In this document: piece after piece, positions 35,452-43,652 of the stretch
Numbering within the stretch: position 1 is the stretch's first letter
Layout: every line of letters starts with the position of its first letter
NCBI RefSeq assembly: GCF_010747475.1
Contig: NZ_VSLZ01000003.1
Span: 620,001-684,000, forward strand
Length of the DNA stretch: 64,000 bases
Reading direction: 5' to 3'
From: Halorussus sp. MSC15.2
GTDB taxonomy: Archaea > Halobacteriota > Halobacteria > Halobacteriales > Haladaptataceae
Program-made: the position numbers and the translations under genes
The notes under the pieces: model-generated
Told to the model about the DNA's origin: nothing
What the model saw: the letters and a program-made list of their open reading frames with translations, nothing else
Databases searched by the model: none

Positions 35452-36114
35452 TCACACCTGCGACGCGACGGCGTCGCGGACGTCCCGCCACACCTCGTCC
35501 GGCGACTGCTCGGCGTCCACCTCGGTCAGCAGTCCCCGCTGGCGGTAGAACTCCACCACCTCCGCGGTCTCCGCCCGGTACTCGGCGAGGAGGTCCTCGA
35601 CGAACGCCGGAGTCGCGTCGTCGGGGCGCACCAGCGTCGCACCGCACTCGTCGCACTCGCCCTCCGCTTCCGGCGTGTCCGAGGGGACGAGGCCCGCTAC
35701 CGACGCGTCCGGCGGAACGCGGTACTCCTCGCCGCACTCCTCGCAGACTCGCCGGGAGGTGGCGCGAGCGAGGACCGTCTCCTCGGACGCGTCGAGGAAC
35801 ACCGCGACGTCGAGTTCCGCGATGCCGTCGAGGAACGCCGCCTGTCCGAGGGTCCGCGGGTAGCCGTCGAGGACGGCCCCCTCGGTACCCGTCAGGACTT
35901 CGCCGACTACCTCGTTGGTCACCGGGTCCGGGACCAGTTCGCCGCGTTCGATGTACTCTGCCGGCGTCCCGAACTCGGTCTCCATCGCTTCGTTCGCCCG
36001 CAGCACTTCGCCGACGTCCACGAGTTCGACGTCGAACTCGTCGGCCAGCCTGCGGGCCTGCGTGCTCTTCCCCGCGGCCGGTGGACCGAGGACCACGGCG
36101 TACGGTTGGCTCAC
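35452..36114 (-). CDS. adk: Adenylate kinase-like nucleoside monophosphate kinase
   Basis: A 220-residue protein with P-loop GPPAAGKSTQ, a LRAN segment, the NMP-binding DGYPRTLGQA and a zinc-type LID with two CxxC pairs (CEECGEEY and CDECGATL). It resembles adenylate kinase, which balances ATP, ADP and AMP. Two features are unusual: the P-loop has Ala-Ala in place of Gly-Ala, and the LID-exit arginine expected in the pattern R-x-D-D-(7)-R-L-x-x-Y appears replaced (RPDDATPAFVEDLLAEY). It may be a divergent paralogue with altered substrate, so the symbol is a family-level call. Confidence 0.75.
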   Translation of the reverse strand: MSQPYAVVLGPPAAGKSTQARRLADEFDVELVDVGEVLRANEAMETEFGTPAEYIERGELVPDPVTNEVVGEVLTGTEGAVLDGYPRTLGQAAFLDGIAELDVAVFLDASEETVLARATSRRVCEECGEEYRVPPDASVAGLVPSDTPEAEGECDECGATLVRPDDATPAFVEDLLAEYRAETAEVVEFYRQRGLLTEVDAEQSPDEVWRDVRDAVASQV

Positions 36115-36230
36115 ACGGTGACCACGTCACGCGTTCCCTTGTGGGTTTTCGCCGTCGGCCGCCCGACGGCCACCGAAACCGACCGACTCCGACACAAAGC
36201 ACTTACTCGCCGGTCGGGAAGCCGACCGGT

Positions 36231-36692
36231 ATGGACGCCCGACTCGGTCCCCTCGCGCTCGCGGTCCTCCTCGTCCTCGCCGGTTGCGTCGGCGGGGCAC
36301 CCGGCGGAGACGAGACGCGGACGACCCCGACTACCGACGCTGCCGACGGAACCGCCACGACTACGAGTACCGCGACGACCACCGACGACCCGACGACCAG
36401 TCCTGACCCGCCCTCGACGCGGACCGACGACGCGCCGCCGAAGGGGAGTCAGTTCGTCTCGGTCGTGGCGTTCGAGAACCAGAGCCGACACGCGCAATGG
36501 CCGGACAATCAGACCGTCGCCTTCGAGGACCTCCCGGCGGACAGACAGCGCGTCTTCGAGGAGGCCCTCTCGGGCGGGTCGGTGGAGTTCGGTCCAGACG
36601 AGACGGCCCCGTTCTCGTTCTACGACGAGTCGCGGCCGCGGGCGGTCAGGTACGACGGGACGTGGTACTACGTCCGCGTGGCCATCGTCTGA
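36231..36692 (+). CDS. Lipoprotein of unknown function
   Basis: A 153-residue protein. The signal peptide ends in the lipobox LAGC (Cys at residue 19). A Thr-rich, probably O-glycosylated linker (residues 28-65) leads to a small domain of about 80 residues with FVSVVAFENQSRHAQWPDNQTVAFEDLP and VRYDGTWYYVRVAIV. Haloarchaeal lipoprotein signals are usually Tat-type; here the n-region MDARLG has no twin arginine, so Sec export is possible. The globular domain is a common haloarchaeal lipoprotein module of unknown role. Confidence 0.78.
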   Translation: MDARLGPLALAVLLVLAGCVGGAPGGDETRTTPTTDAADGTATTTSTATTTDDPTTSPDPPSTRTDDAPPKGSQFVSVVAFENQSRHAQWPDNQTVAFEDLPADRQRVFEEALSGGSVEFGPDETAPFSFYDESRPRAVRYDGTWYYVRVAIV

Positions 36693-36744
36693 ACCGCTCG
36701 ACTCCGCCCGGCCTCTTAGTTAGCGCCTCCGTCCGGCGTCCGGT

Positions 36745-37484
36745 TCACACGCTCTCGGGCAACCACCCGCCGTCCACCTCGACGTTCTCACCACTGATGT
36801 AGTCGCTCCCCTCCTCCAAGAAGAACAGCACCGCTTGGGTCACGTCCTCGAAGTCAGCCGGACGCCGCGCGGGAGGTCCTCCGGGAACTCGTCGGAGTTC
36901 TCGACCACGTAGGGCGAGACGGCGTTGGCCGTGATGCCGTCGTGCTGGGTGTCGTTGGCGAGCATCCGGGTGAACATCAGCACGCCCTGCTTGGCGATGA
37001 AGTACGGCGCGTTCTTCGGGTCCACGAGTCCCTTCTCGGAACTGGCGTAGCCGATGTTCACGATGCGACCCCACGACTGGTCGCGCATCCCCGGCAGTGC
37101 GCGCTTACAGCAGAGGTAGGTGCCGTTGACGTTGGCCTGAAGGACGGTGTTCCACTCCTCGAAGGAGATGTCCTCCCAGTGGTCAGGTGCGAACGGACCG
37201 ACGTTGTTCACCAGCACGTCCACCGCGCCGAGTTCGGTCTCGACCGCGGCGAACATCGCCTCCACGTCGTCGGGGTCGGCCACGTCGCCCTGCACGGTCG
37301 TCGTCGCGGGCGCGCCGCGTTCGCGGGCGGCGTCCGCGACCGCTCGGGCGGCGTCGGCGCTGGAGCGGTAGTGGACCGCCACCGACGCGCCGCAGTCGGC
37401 CAGCGCGAGCAGGAGTTCCCGGCCGACGCCCTTCGAACTCCCCGTCACGAGCGCGGTTCGGTCGCTCAGGTCGGGTCGAATCAC
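36745..37484 (-). pseudogene. SDR family oxidoreductase (FabG-like), one frameshift
   Basis: The minus-strand protein has the NAD(P) motif VTGSSKGVGREL (about residues 14-25), NNVG (93-96), catalytic Tyr161 and Lys165 in YFIAK, and an upstream Ser in GYASSEKG. Near 36855 the sequence changes frame: FPEDLPRG in frame one, then RPADFEDVTQAVLFFLEEGSDYISGENVEVDGGW in the next, ending at 36745. One missing G in CGCGGCGTCCG restores PRGRPADFED. SDR enzymes reduce or oxidise carbonyl and hydroxyl groups; the substrate is unknown. Repaired length is 246-247 residues, normal for FabG-like SDRs. Confidence 0.85.
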
Positions 37485-37562
37485 GCCCGGAGGTTCGTGG
37501 TCGGCGTATTTCTACGTTGAGGCTTCGAGTCGGGACCGCGAAAATCGTCACGGTCACGTACC

Positions 37563-37570
37563 CTTTAATA
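37563..37570 (+). promoter_or_regulatory. TATA box of the universal stress protein gene
   Basis: CTTTAATA ends 22 bases before the ATG at 37593; leaderless arrangement. Confidence 0.5.
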
Positions 37571-37592
37571 TCGAGACGGTAAAAGAATCGGT

Positions 37593-38042
37593 ATGGCACT
37601 AGAAACCATACTGCTCGCGGTCGGACCGGGCGACGCCGAACGAACCGAGGAGTTGGCCCAGACGGTCATCGACGTCGCGGGACCGGCGGGGTCGAACGTC
37701 GTCCTCGCGCACGTCTTCACCGACGAGGAGTTCGACGGCGTGGTGAGCCAACTCGACTACGACCCGATGGGCGACATCGACCCCGACGAGGTGGCCTCGC
37801 GCCACGCCACGGTCAGGCAACTCACCGACGAGTTCGACGACGCGAACGTCAGTTACAACGTGCGCGGACGGGTCGGCGAACACGGCGAGACCATCGTCGA
37901 GTTGGCGAACGAAGTCGGCGCGGACCTCGTCGTCGTCGGCGGACGCAAGCGCTCGCCCACGGGCAAGGCCGTCTTCGGCAGTACGGCCCAAGAGGTGATG
38001 CTCAACGCGCCCTGTCCCGTCACGTTCGTTCGGGGCGACTGA
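37593..38042 (+). CDS. Universal stress protein (UspA family)
   Basis: A 149-residue single-domain protein. The ATP-binding pattern G-x2-G-x9-G-(S/T) is visible in VVGGRKRSPTGKAVFGSTAQEV, followed by the family end APCPVTFVRG. Usp proteins bind ATP and act in stress or energy sensing in the cytoplasm; haloarchaea have dozens. Its own TATA box; convergent with the next gene. Confidence 0.93.
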   Translation: MALETILLAVGPGDAERTEELAQTVIDVAGPAGSNVVLAHVFTDEEFDGVVSQLDYDPMGDIDPDEVASRHATVRQLTDEFDDANVSYNVRGRVGEHGETIVELANEVGADLVVVGGRKRSPTGKAVFGSTAQEVMLNAPCPVTFVRGD

Positions 38043-38055
38043 GTTCCGTTCGCAG

Positions 38056-38451
38056 TCACTCCCGGGACCGGCCCTTCCACTCGCGCTCCTGACGGCGCTC
38101 GGCGACGTGGCGGCGACCGTCCGCGACCGACTCGCGGGCGTCGGTGCCGAATCGCTGGGCCTCGGCCAGCGGCCCGTCCTGAAACGCCTCCAGCACACCG
38201 TAGGACCACGTGTCGCCGACCACGCCGCGGGGGAGCAGGTCGTCGCGCAGCGAGTCGGCGAGTCGGTCGTACCCGGCCTCGCGGAGGCGGTCCTCCGCCT
38301 CTGCGAGGTGGTCCATCGCGTGACCCGTCGCGTGATGGAACTGGACGAGTTGGCCGTGGGCGCGGTGAAGCCACTCGACCCCGAGTTCGACTTCGTGGAG
38401 CGCCTCGACTTCCGCGTCCGAGAGGTCGGAATCAGTGTTGTCAGAACCCAT
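38056..38451 (-). CDS. Conserved helical protein of unknown function
   Basis: A 131-residue protein starting MGSDNTDSDLSDAEVEALHEV. It is strongly helical and rich in His, Arg and acidic residues (VEWLHRAHGQLVQFHHATGHAMDH, EAEDRLREAGYDRLADSLRD, RGVVGDTWSYGVLEAF). The pattern of helices with spaced His and Glu recalls ferritin-like or DUF-type four-helix bundles, but no metal site can be claimed. Codon use is normal and it looks like a conserved haloarchaeal gene. No partner is evident. Confidence 0.7.
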   Translation of the reverse strand: MGSDNTDSDLSDAEVEALHEVELGVEWLHRAHGQLVQFHHATGHAMDHLAEAEDRLREAGYDRLADSLRDDLLPRGVVGDTWSYGVLEAFQDGPLAEAQRFGTDARESVADGRRHVAERRQEREWKGRSRE

Positions 38452-38584
38452 GTTTCACGTTACCATCTGGCGAGAGATAACGCTATCGCGGCCGATTTTG
38501 GACCGCACTTCGCGACTCAGTAGCATACTCGACCCCGAGTAAATGCTTGTAGTTAAGTGCGGTCGGGCCGTCCTACCGGGGTGA

Positions 38585-39561
38585 ATGGCGTACTACGCGG
38601 GCGTTGACCTCGGCGCGACGAACGTCAGGGCGGCAGTCGCCGACGACGAGGGGGACGTGGTAAGCGTCCACCGCGCGAACACGCCCAACGGTCCGACCGG
38701 CATCGCAGTCACGGAGGCCGTGTTAGAGTGTCTCCGCGAGGCGAGCGCCGACGCCGACATCGACCCGACCCGGATACGCGCGGCGGGCATCGGCTCTATC
38801 GGACCGCTGGACCTCGCGGAGGGCGTGGTCGAGAACCCGGCGAACCTCCCGGACACCATCGACCGCATCCCGCTGACGGGACCGGTCGGGCAACTCATCG
38901 ACAGCGACAGGGTGTACCTCCACAACGACACCATCGCGGGCGTCATCGGCGAGCGATACTACAGCGACCGCAACCCCGACGACATGGTGTACCTGACCAT
39001 CTCGTCGGCATCGGTGCCGGCGTCTGCGTGGACGGGGAGGTCCTCTCGGGGTGGGACGGTAACGCGGGCGAGGTCGGACACATGGTCGTTGACCCGCGGG
39101 GCCGCCGCACCTGCGGTTGCGGCCGGGAGGGCCACTGGGAGGCGTACTGCTCGGGCGAGAACATCCCCGAGTACGCCGGGTTGCTCGCCGAGGACGCCGG
39201 GAACCTCGACACGGAACTCCCCCTCGACGACCCCGACTTCTCCGCGGCGGACGTGTTCGAGGCGGCGGGCGACGACGAGTTCGCCGACCACGTCGTGGAG
39301 CAACTCGCCCACTGGAACGCGCTGGGCATCACGAACGTCGCACAGGCGTACGCGCCGCTGGTCGTCTACGTCGGCGGTGCGGTGGCACTGAAGAACGAGG
39401 AACTCGTGGTGGACCCGATACGGGAGCGCCTCGACGACCTCGTGTTCAACAACGTTCCCGACGTGCAGTTGACCAACCTCGGCGACGACGTGGTGCTGAA
39501 GGGGGCCATCGCCAGCGCCCTGACCGGCGGCACGGGCGACCGAACCAGTTCGGCGGTCTGA
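38585..39561 (+). pseudogene. ROK family sugar kinase (glucokinase-like), one frameshift
   Basis: The first frame carries the phosphate motif AGVDLGATNVRAA and LPDTIDRIPLTGPV up to MVYLTISSA. From about 39007 the sequence continues in another frame as GIGAGVCVDGEVLSGWDGNAGEVGH with the zinc-type segment RTCGCGREGHWE and ends at 39561. One missing G in TCGTCGGCATCGG restores LTISS-GIGAGV. In the ROK zinc motif C-x-C-G-x-x-G-C-x-E the third Cys is His here. The family phosphorylates glucose or related sugars with ATP. Repaired length is about 325 residues, normal. Confidence 0.85.
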
Positions 39562-39609
39562 GTCGCCGCTCGCGGACCTTTTATCCGCCTCCGCCCCGTG
39601 AATACAGCC

Positions 39610-41115
39610 ATGCATCGCCGCGAGTTTCTGCGGGGAGTGTCGGGGGCAGTCGCGCTGGCCTCGGCGGGGGTCGCGTCGGCGGCCGAGACGACGACGGCGC
39701 ATCCCGGACCGTACCGGCCGCTCGGGAGCGTTTCGATAACCAACGCGAAGGAGGCCGTCCCCGACCCGAGCGGGAAGTTCGCCTACGTCGCCACGACCGG
39801 CGGGTTCGCCACGGTGGACGTACAGATTCCGAGCGAACCGCAGGTCGTCTTCGAGAAGCGAGAGTTGCTGGCGGACCGCGAGACAGGACCGCTCCGGATG
39901 ATTCAGGACGTGAAGGTCGACGGCGACCGACTGGTGGCCGCCGGACCGGCTAATCCCATACAGGGCGACGTGCTACAGGGATTCCTCCTCTACGACGTGA
40001 GCGACCCCGCCGACCCGCAGCAGGTCGCGTTCTACGAGACCGAGTTCCCGATTCACAACTGTTTCGTCCGCGACGGTATCGTCTATCTCACCGGCAACGG
40101 CAGCGAGACCAACGCGCTCGTCATGGTGGACGTGAGCGACGGGACGCCCGAGGAGGTCGGTCGCTGGTCGCCCGCGGACCGCGACCAGACGTGGACCGAG
40201 GTCCCCTCGGGTCTCTGGACGCTCCACGACGTGTGGGTGCAGGACGGTCGGGCGTACCTCCCCCACTGGGACGCCGGAACGTACGTGGTGGACGTGAGCG
40301 ACCCCGCGAACCCGCAGTTCCTGACCCGAATCGGGGGCCGACCTCTCGAAGAACTCCGGGGCGTTCCGGCCGAGCAGGCGCGCGCGCAGGTCATCAGACT
40401 CCCCGGTAACGCCCACTACGCGATGGCGAACGACGACGGAACGCTGCTGGGAATCAACAAGGAGGCGTGGGAAGCGGACGGACAGGGCGGTCCGGGGTCG
40501 GTCCAACTGTGGGACGTCTCGAACGTGGACGACCCGAGGCGACTCTCGACCATCGACGCACCGCCCTCGCCCGACCCCACCGTCGGCGGCACGTGGACCA
40601 CCTCACACAACTTCGACATCGTGGGCGACCGACTGTTCACCTCGTGGTATCAGGGCGGCGTCAAGATTCACGACATCTCGGACCCCGCGAACCCCGAGCG
40701 GTTGGCGTGGTGGCGCGAACCCGAGCAGACCTCCTTCTGGACCGCCAAGCGGACGACGCCGCAGTTCTTCGTCGCCAGTAGCATGGGCCGCCGGTCGAAC
40801 GGGAAAGGCGGTCTCTACACATTCCCGATAGAGGACGCCACGAACAGCCCACAGAAGGACCCACCGTCGCTAACGCCGACCGCCGAGGAATCGACGACTC
40901 GGACGGCAACGCCGACCGAGACGACGACCGAACAGGCCGCCTTCTCCGGCGAAACCACCACGAACGAGTCCCACTCGGATTCGAGCGCGGGGGGGCGTCC
41001 CCGGATTCGGGGTTCCCGCCGCACTCGCCGCGCTCCTCGGGGCGGGCGCGTGGCGCGAGACCCGGAACTGAACCCAAAGTCCTACCACCCCGTCGCCCCT
41101 ACTCCATCACAATGA
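39610..41115 (+). CDS. Exported LVIVD-repeat beta-propeller protein; PGF-CTERM-like end out of frame
   Basis: The given frame encodes a 501-residue protein starting [16 protein letters not shown], a Tat signal. The body is a propeller of LVIVD-type blades ([50 protein letters not shown]). A Thr/Ser-rich linker begins near residue 418. At a run of seven G (40989-40995) the frame departs into an Arg-rich tail. With six G it would read [21 protein letters not shown] and stop at 41069-41071, a PGF-CTERM-type surface anchor cut by archaeosortase. The true protein is therefore probably 39610-41071 with one base fewer. The role is unknown; LVIVD proteins are surface choice-of-anchor proteins. Confidence 0.82.
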   Translation: MHRREFLRGVSGAVALASAGVASAAETTTAHPGPYRPLGSVSITNAKEAVPDPSGKFAYVATTGGFATVDVQIPSEPQVVFEKRELLADRETGPLRMIQDVKVDGDRLVAAGPANPIQGDVLQGFLLYDVSDPADPQQVAFYETEFPIHNCFVRDGIVYLTGNGSETNALVMVDVSDGTPEEVGRWSPADRDQTWTEVPSGLWTLHDVWVQDGRAYLPHWDAGTYVVDVSDPANPQFLTRIGGRPLEELRGVPAEQARAQVIRLPGNAHYAMANDDGTLLGINKEAWEADGQGGPGSVQLWDVSNVDDPRRLSTIDAPPSPDPTVGGTWTTSHNFDIVGDRLFTSWYQGGVKIHDISDPANPERLAWWREPEQTSFWTAKRTTPQFFVASSMGRRSNGKGGLYTFPIEDATNSPQKDPPSLTPTAEESTTRTATPTETTTEQAAFSGETTTNESHSDSSAGGRPRIRGSRRTRRAPRGGRVARDPELNPKSYHPVAPTPSQ

Positions 41116-41471
41116 CCGACGACGACTCTCTGAAGGCGCGCGTCGAGCGGTGGCTCACCGGCCAGATGCCCATCATCAGCATGCACGGCGGCGAGAGCGC
41201 CGTCCAGAAGGCCGACCCCGACAGCGGCGAAATCGTCGTCGAACTCGGCGGTGCCTGCTCGGGATGCGCCATCAGTCCGCGGACCGCCCAGAACATCAAG
41301 ATAGACCTCGCGAAGGACTTCGAGGAGATAGAAGACGTGACCGTCCGGGTCGCCGACGACGGCACCGGCAACTGGGACATCGACCAACCCGAGAGCGTCA
41401 TGGGCATCGACCGCAACGAGGGCGGCCGGGGCGGCCGCGGCGAGGGGTCGCCCAACAGCGACCACTTCTGA
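41112..41471 (+). CDS. NifU C-terminal domain protein (Fe-S scaffold)
   Basis: A 119-residue protein. Residues 8-75 hold the NifU-like domain with [20 protein letters not shown], where the CxxC pair binds an iron-sulfur cluster. The Gly/Arg-rich end ([13 protein letters not shown]) is a haloarchaeal addition. It should carry clusters to target apoproteins in the cytoplasm. Complete, single-domain; it starts within the last few codons of the out-of-frame extension of the previous gene, further evidence that the earlier stop at 41071 is correct. Confidence 0.9.
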   Translation: MTDDDSLKARVERWLTGQMPIISMHGGESAVQKADPDSGEIVVELGGACSGCAISPRTAQNIKIDLAKDFEEIEDVTVRVADDGTGNWDIDQPESVMGIDRNEGGRGGRGEGSPNSDHF

Positions 41472-41505
41472 GGCGTCGCCGCTCGCTTCTGCGTCACGGG
41501 CGTCG

Positions 41506-41919
41506 CTAGAGGTCGTCCACGGTCAGCGACATCCCCTTCGAGTCGGGAGCCACGTCCTCGAATCCGAATCGCTCGTAGAACCCGTCCACGTCGGCGACGA
41601 GGCTGACGTAGGCCGACTCGGGCGCGTTCTCGCGGAGGTGGTCGAGCAGGGCCGTCACGACCCGAGTCCCGAGACCCCGGCCCTGATGGTCCGGGGCGAC
41701 CGCGATATCGACCAGTTGGTAGAAACAGCCGTCGTCGCCCACGAGTCTACCCATGGCGACGAGTTCGCCGGTCGCCGCTTCGCGGACCGTGACGGCGTGG
41801 ACGCCGTTCCCCAGACCGCGCTCGGCGGCCGTCTCGGTTCGTCGCCCCATGCCCGCCTCCTCGCGGAGCGCGACGTACTCGTCGGGCGACGGGACCGCCT
41901 CGCTGAGTCGATAGGTCAT
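41506..41919 (-). CDS. GNAT family N-acetyltransferase
   Basis: A 137-residue protein. The acetyl-CoA loop is seen in VAPDHQGRGLGTRVVTALLDHL (Q-x-x-G-x-G/A), preceded by YQLVDIAV and followed by YVSLVADVDGFYERFGFE. It is a standard single GNAT domain that moves acetyl from acetyl-CoA to an amine; the target is unknown. No operon partner; the DUF5611 gene is downstream of its start in the same direction but 73 bases away. Confidence 0.9.
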   Translation of the reverse strand: MTYRLSEAVPSPDEYVALREEAGMGRRTETAAERGLGNGVHAVTVREAATGELVAMGRLVGDDGCFYQLVDIAVAPDHQGRGLGTRVVTALLDHLRENAPESAYVSLVADVDGFYERFGFEDVAPDSKGMSLTVDDL

Positions 41920-41992
41920 CGAGAGACCGATAGCGGCCGCTCGAAAGTAACGCTATCGAAGAGAAGAGAGAGGTACGACCGGAGTTCCGGGA

Positions 41993-42388
41993 TTACGAGA
42001 CGCCGTCAGGGGTCTCGGCGTCGTCCTCGACCTGTCGCTTCATGGACTCGCGGCGGGCCTTGGCGTCCCGGCCGGTGGCTTCGAGCAGGAAACTGTTCTT
42101 CTTGTCCACGGCGTCGGCCGCCGCGTCGGCGTTCCCCTCGGCGATGACCTCCTCGGCGTCGCGCTCCTCGAAGTGGACCGCGAGTTTGTCCTTCTTGCCG
42201 CTGTACTCGGCGGCACCGGCCAGAATCTTCTCGAAGACGGGGTTGTCCGGGTCCCCGACCACGTAGAGTTCGTGTCCGTTGTGTTCCTCGGTGCCGGTGA
42301 TTTCACCGAAGTACTCCTCGATTTTCGCCTCCATGTCCGGGATACGGTCCTCCAGGTGTTCGCCGCGTCGCATCTTGTACTCTTTCAT
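41993..42388 (-). CDS. DUF5611 family protein
   Basis: A 131-residue protein starting MKEYKMRRGEHLEDRIPDMEAKI. The sequence with YFGEITGTEEHNGHELYVVGD and DKLAVHFEERDAEEV matches the archaeal family DUF5611 (from memory), small alpha/beta proteins of unknown function. The C-terminus is charged and helical. No catalytic motif. Confidence 0.82.
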   Translation of the reverse strand: MKEYKMRRGEHLEDRIPDMEAKIEEYFGEITGTEEHNGHELYVVGDPDNPVFEKILAGAAEYSGKKDKLAVHFEERDAEEVIAEGNADAAADAVDKKNSFLLEATGRDAKARRESMKRQVEDDAETPDGVS

Positions 42389-42478
42389 GGTAATCTCCCT
42401 TTGGACAGGATGGTGTAAACCCTTTTCGCGTCGTTCTCCTTCTTGAATCCGACGTTTCGTTCGCTTTAATCCGTCTTT

Positions 42479-43450
42479 CTATTCCTGCGCGAGGTACCCC
42501 CGAGCGCACTCGGGACAGATGTCGCCCGCGCGGAGCGACGACCCGGCGACGCTGGCGCGGTAGTCGCACTCGGGGCAGACGAACTCGGCGTCCACGTCGG
42601 GACCGTCGGCCGGACCCGAGAGCGAGGGCGCTTCCGCGCCAGCGGAGATGCCCGACGAGAGTTCGGTGGTGCGCTCGGCACCGTCCTGTGCCCGGAGCGT
42701 GTCGCCGTCGGCGTTGACGAACTCGACTTCTTCCGTCTCGTCGTCGGCCACGCCCGACGCAGACTCCGGCGTGAGTCCGCCGCCGAACTCCACGTCGGCG
42801 TTGGAACCGTCGTCGGGTTCGGCGTCGTATCCCTCGTCCTCTCGGCCGACGGCGGGCCACTCGCCGGACCCGCTCCGTTCGGTCTCCGCCGGGTGGGTGG
42901 TTTCGGCGTCGGGCCACTCGCCGGGCGTGCGGTCGCCCTCGGTCGGGTCCTCGTCGTCGTCGTCCAGAATGACGCCGTCGTCGTCCGCCGCGGACTGCGA
43001 CGAGTCGAAGTCGTCCGCGGTATCAGTGGCGGTGTCCGTAGCGTCGGCGGACGTGGACGCGGAGGATGCGACCGACTCGGACGACTCGTCCGAGTCGGAC
43101 GACCCCCCGATGATTTCGGCGTCGTCTCCGTCCGCGGGTGCATCGACTCCGACGTCGGGACTGGCACTCGCTTCGGGAGCGACACTCACGTCGGACTCCG
43201 CGTTCGTGTCTGCACCCCCACCGGCCCCTGCGCTCGCCCCCGCCGACGACTCCGCGGATTCGAGGTCCGGGGTGGGCGAGTCGAGCGCGGTGACTTCCTT
43301 GTTCTCGGTGACGACCTTCCGGTCGCCGCACCGCTCACACTCCTCGAACTCCCGGACAGTGACCACGACTTCGCTGCCCTGCTCCTCGCGTTCCCGTTCG
43401 ATTTCTGCCTCCCCGTAACTGTGACCGAGGAGCGAACACCTGAGACTCAT
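42479..43450 (-). CDS. Zinc-ribbon protein with long acidic linker (DUF7093-like)
   Basis: A 323-residue protein read from MSLRCSLLGHSYGEAEIERE (ATG at 43448-43450); an in-frame ATG at 43471 is possible. Both ends carry zinc-binding pairs: near the N-terminus CERCGDRK with an earlier Cys, and at the C-terminus CPECDYRA and CPECARGYL. Between them is about 200 residues of Ser/Asp/Glu-rich, unstructured sequence (SSDSDESSESVASS). From memory it matches the haloarchaeal family DUF7093. It may bridge partners through its two zinc ends. The low-complexity middle gives long open frames on the other strand. Confidence 0.78.
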   Translation of the reverse strand: MSLRCSLLGHSYGEAEIEREREEQGSEVVVTVREFEECERCGDRKVVTENKEVTALDSPTPDLESAESSAGASAGAGGGADTNAESDVSVAPEASASPDVGVDAPADGDDAEIIGGSSDSDESSESVASSASTSADATDTATDTADDFDSSQSAADDDGVILDDDDEDPTEGDRTPGEWPDAETTHPAETERSGSGEWPAVGREDEGYDAEPDDGSNADVEFGGGLTPESASGVADDETEEVEFVNADGDTLRAQDGAERTTELSSGISAGAEAPSLSGPADGPDVDAEFVCPECDYRASVAGSSLRAGDICPECARGYLAQE

Positions 43451-43652
43451 CGTGCTTTTCCTTACGTTCATGTGTGGTAAAGCCTGTGTTTCGCCGTACG
43501 ACGCGCGTCTGACGCCCCTCAGCGATGCGCCGGATTCGCGGGCCGGGTCGGGGTCGAGACCGGGCCGGAGCTGAAAGACTGTCCATTTCACTCCTATCAA
43601 TTATGATTACAAAAATCTTAACTCAAGTGTGAATTATATTAGTTACAGACTC

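Noticed and set aside
42648-43418. Serine-rich plus-strand protein opposite the zinc-ribbon gene
   Set aside because: Mirror of the Asp/Ser-rich linker of the minus-strand gene; no start signal.
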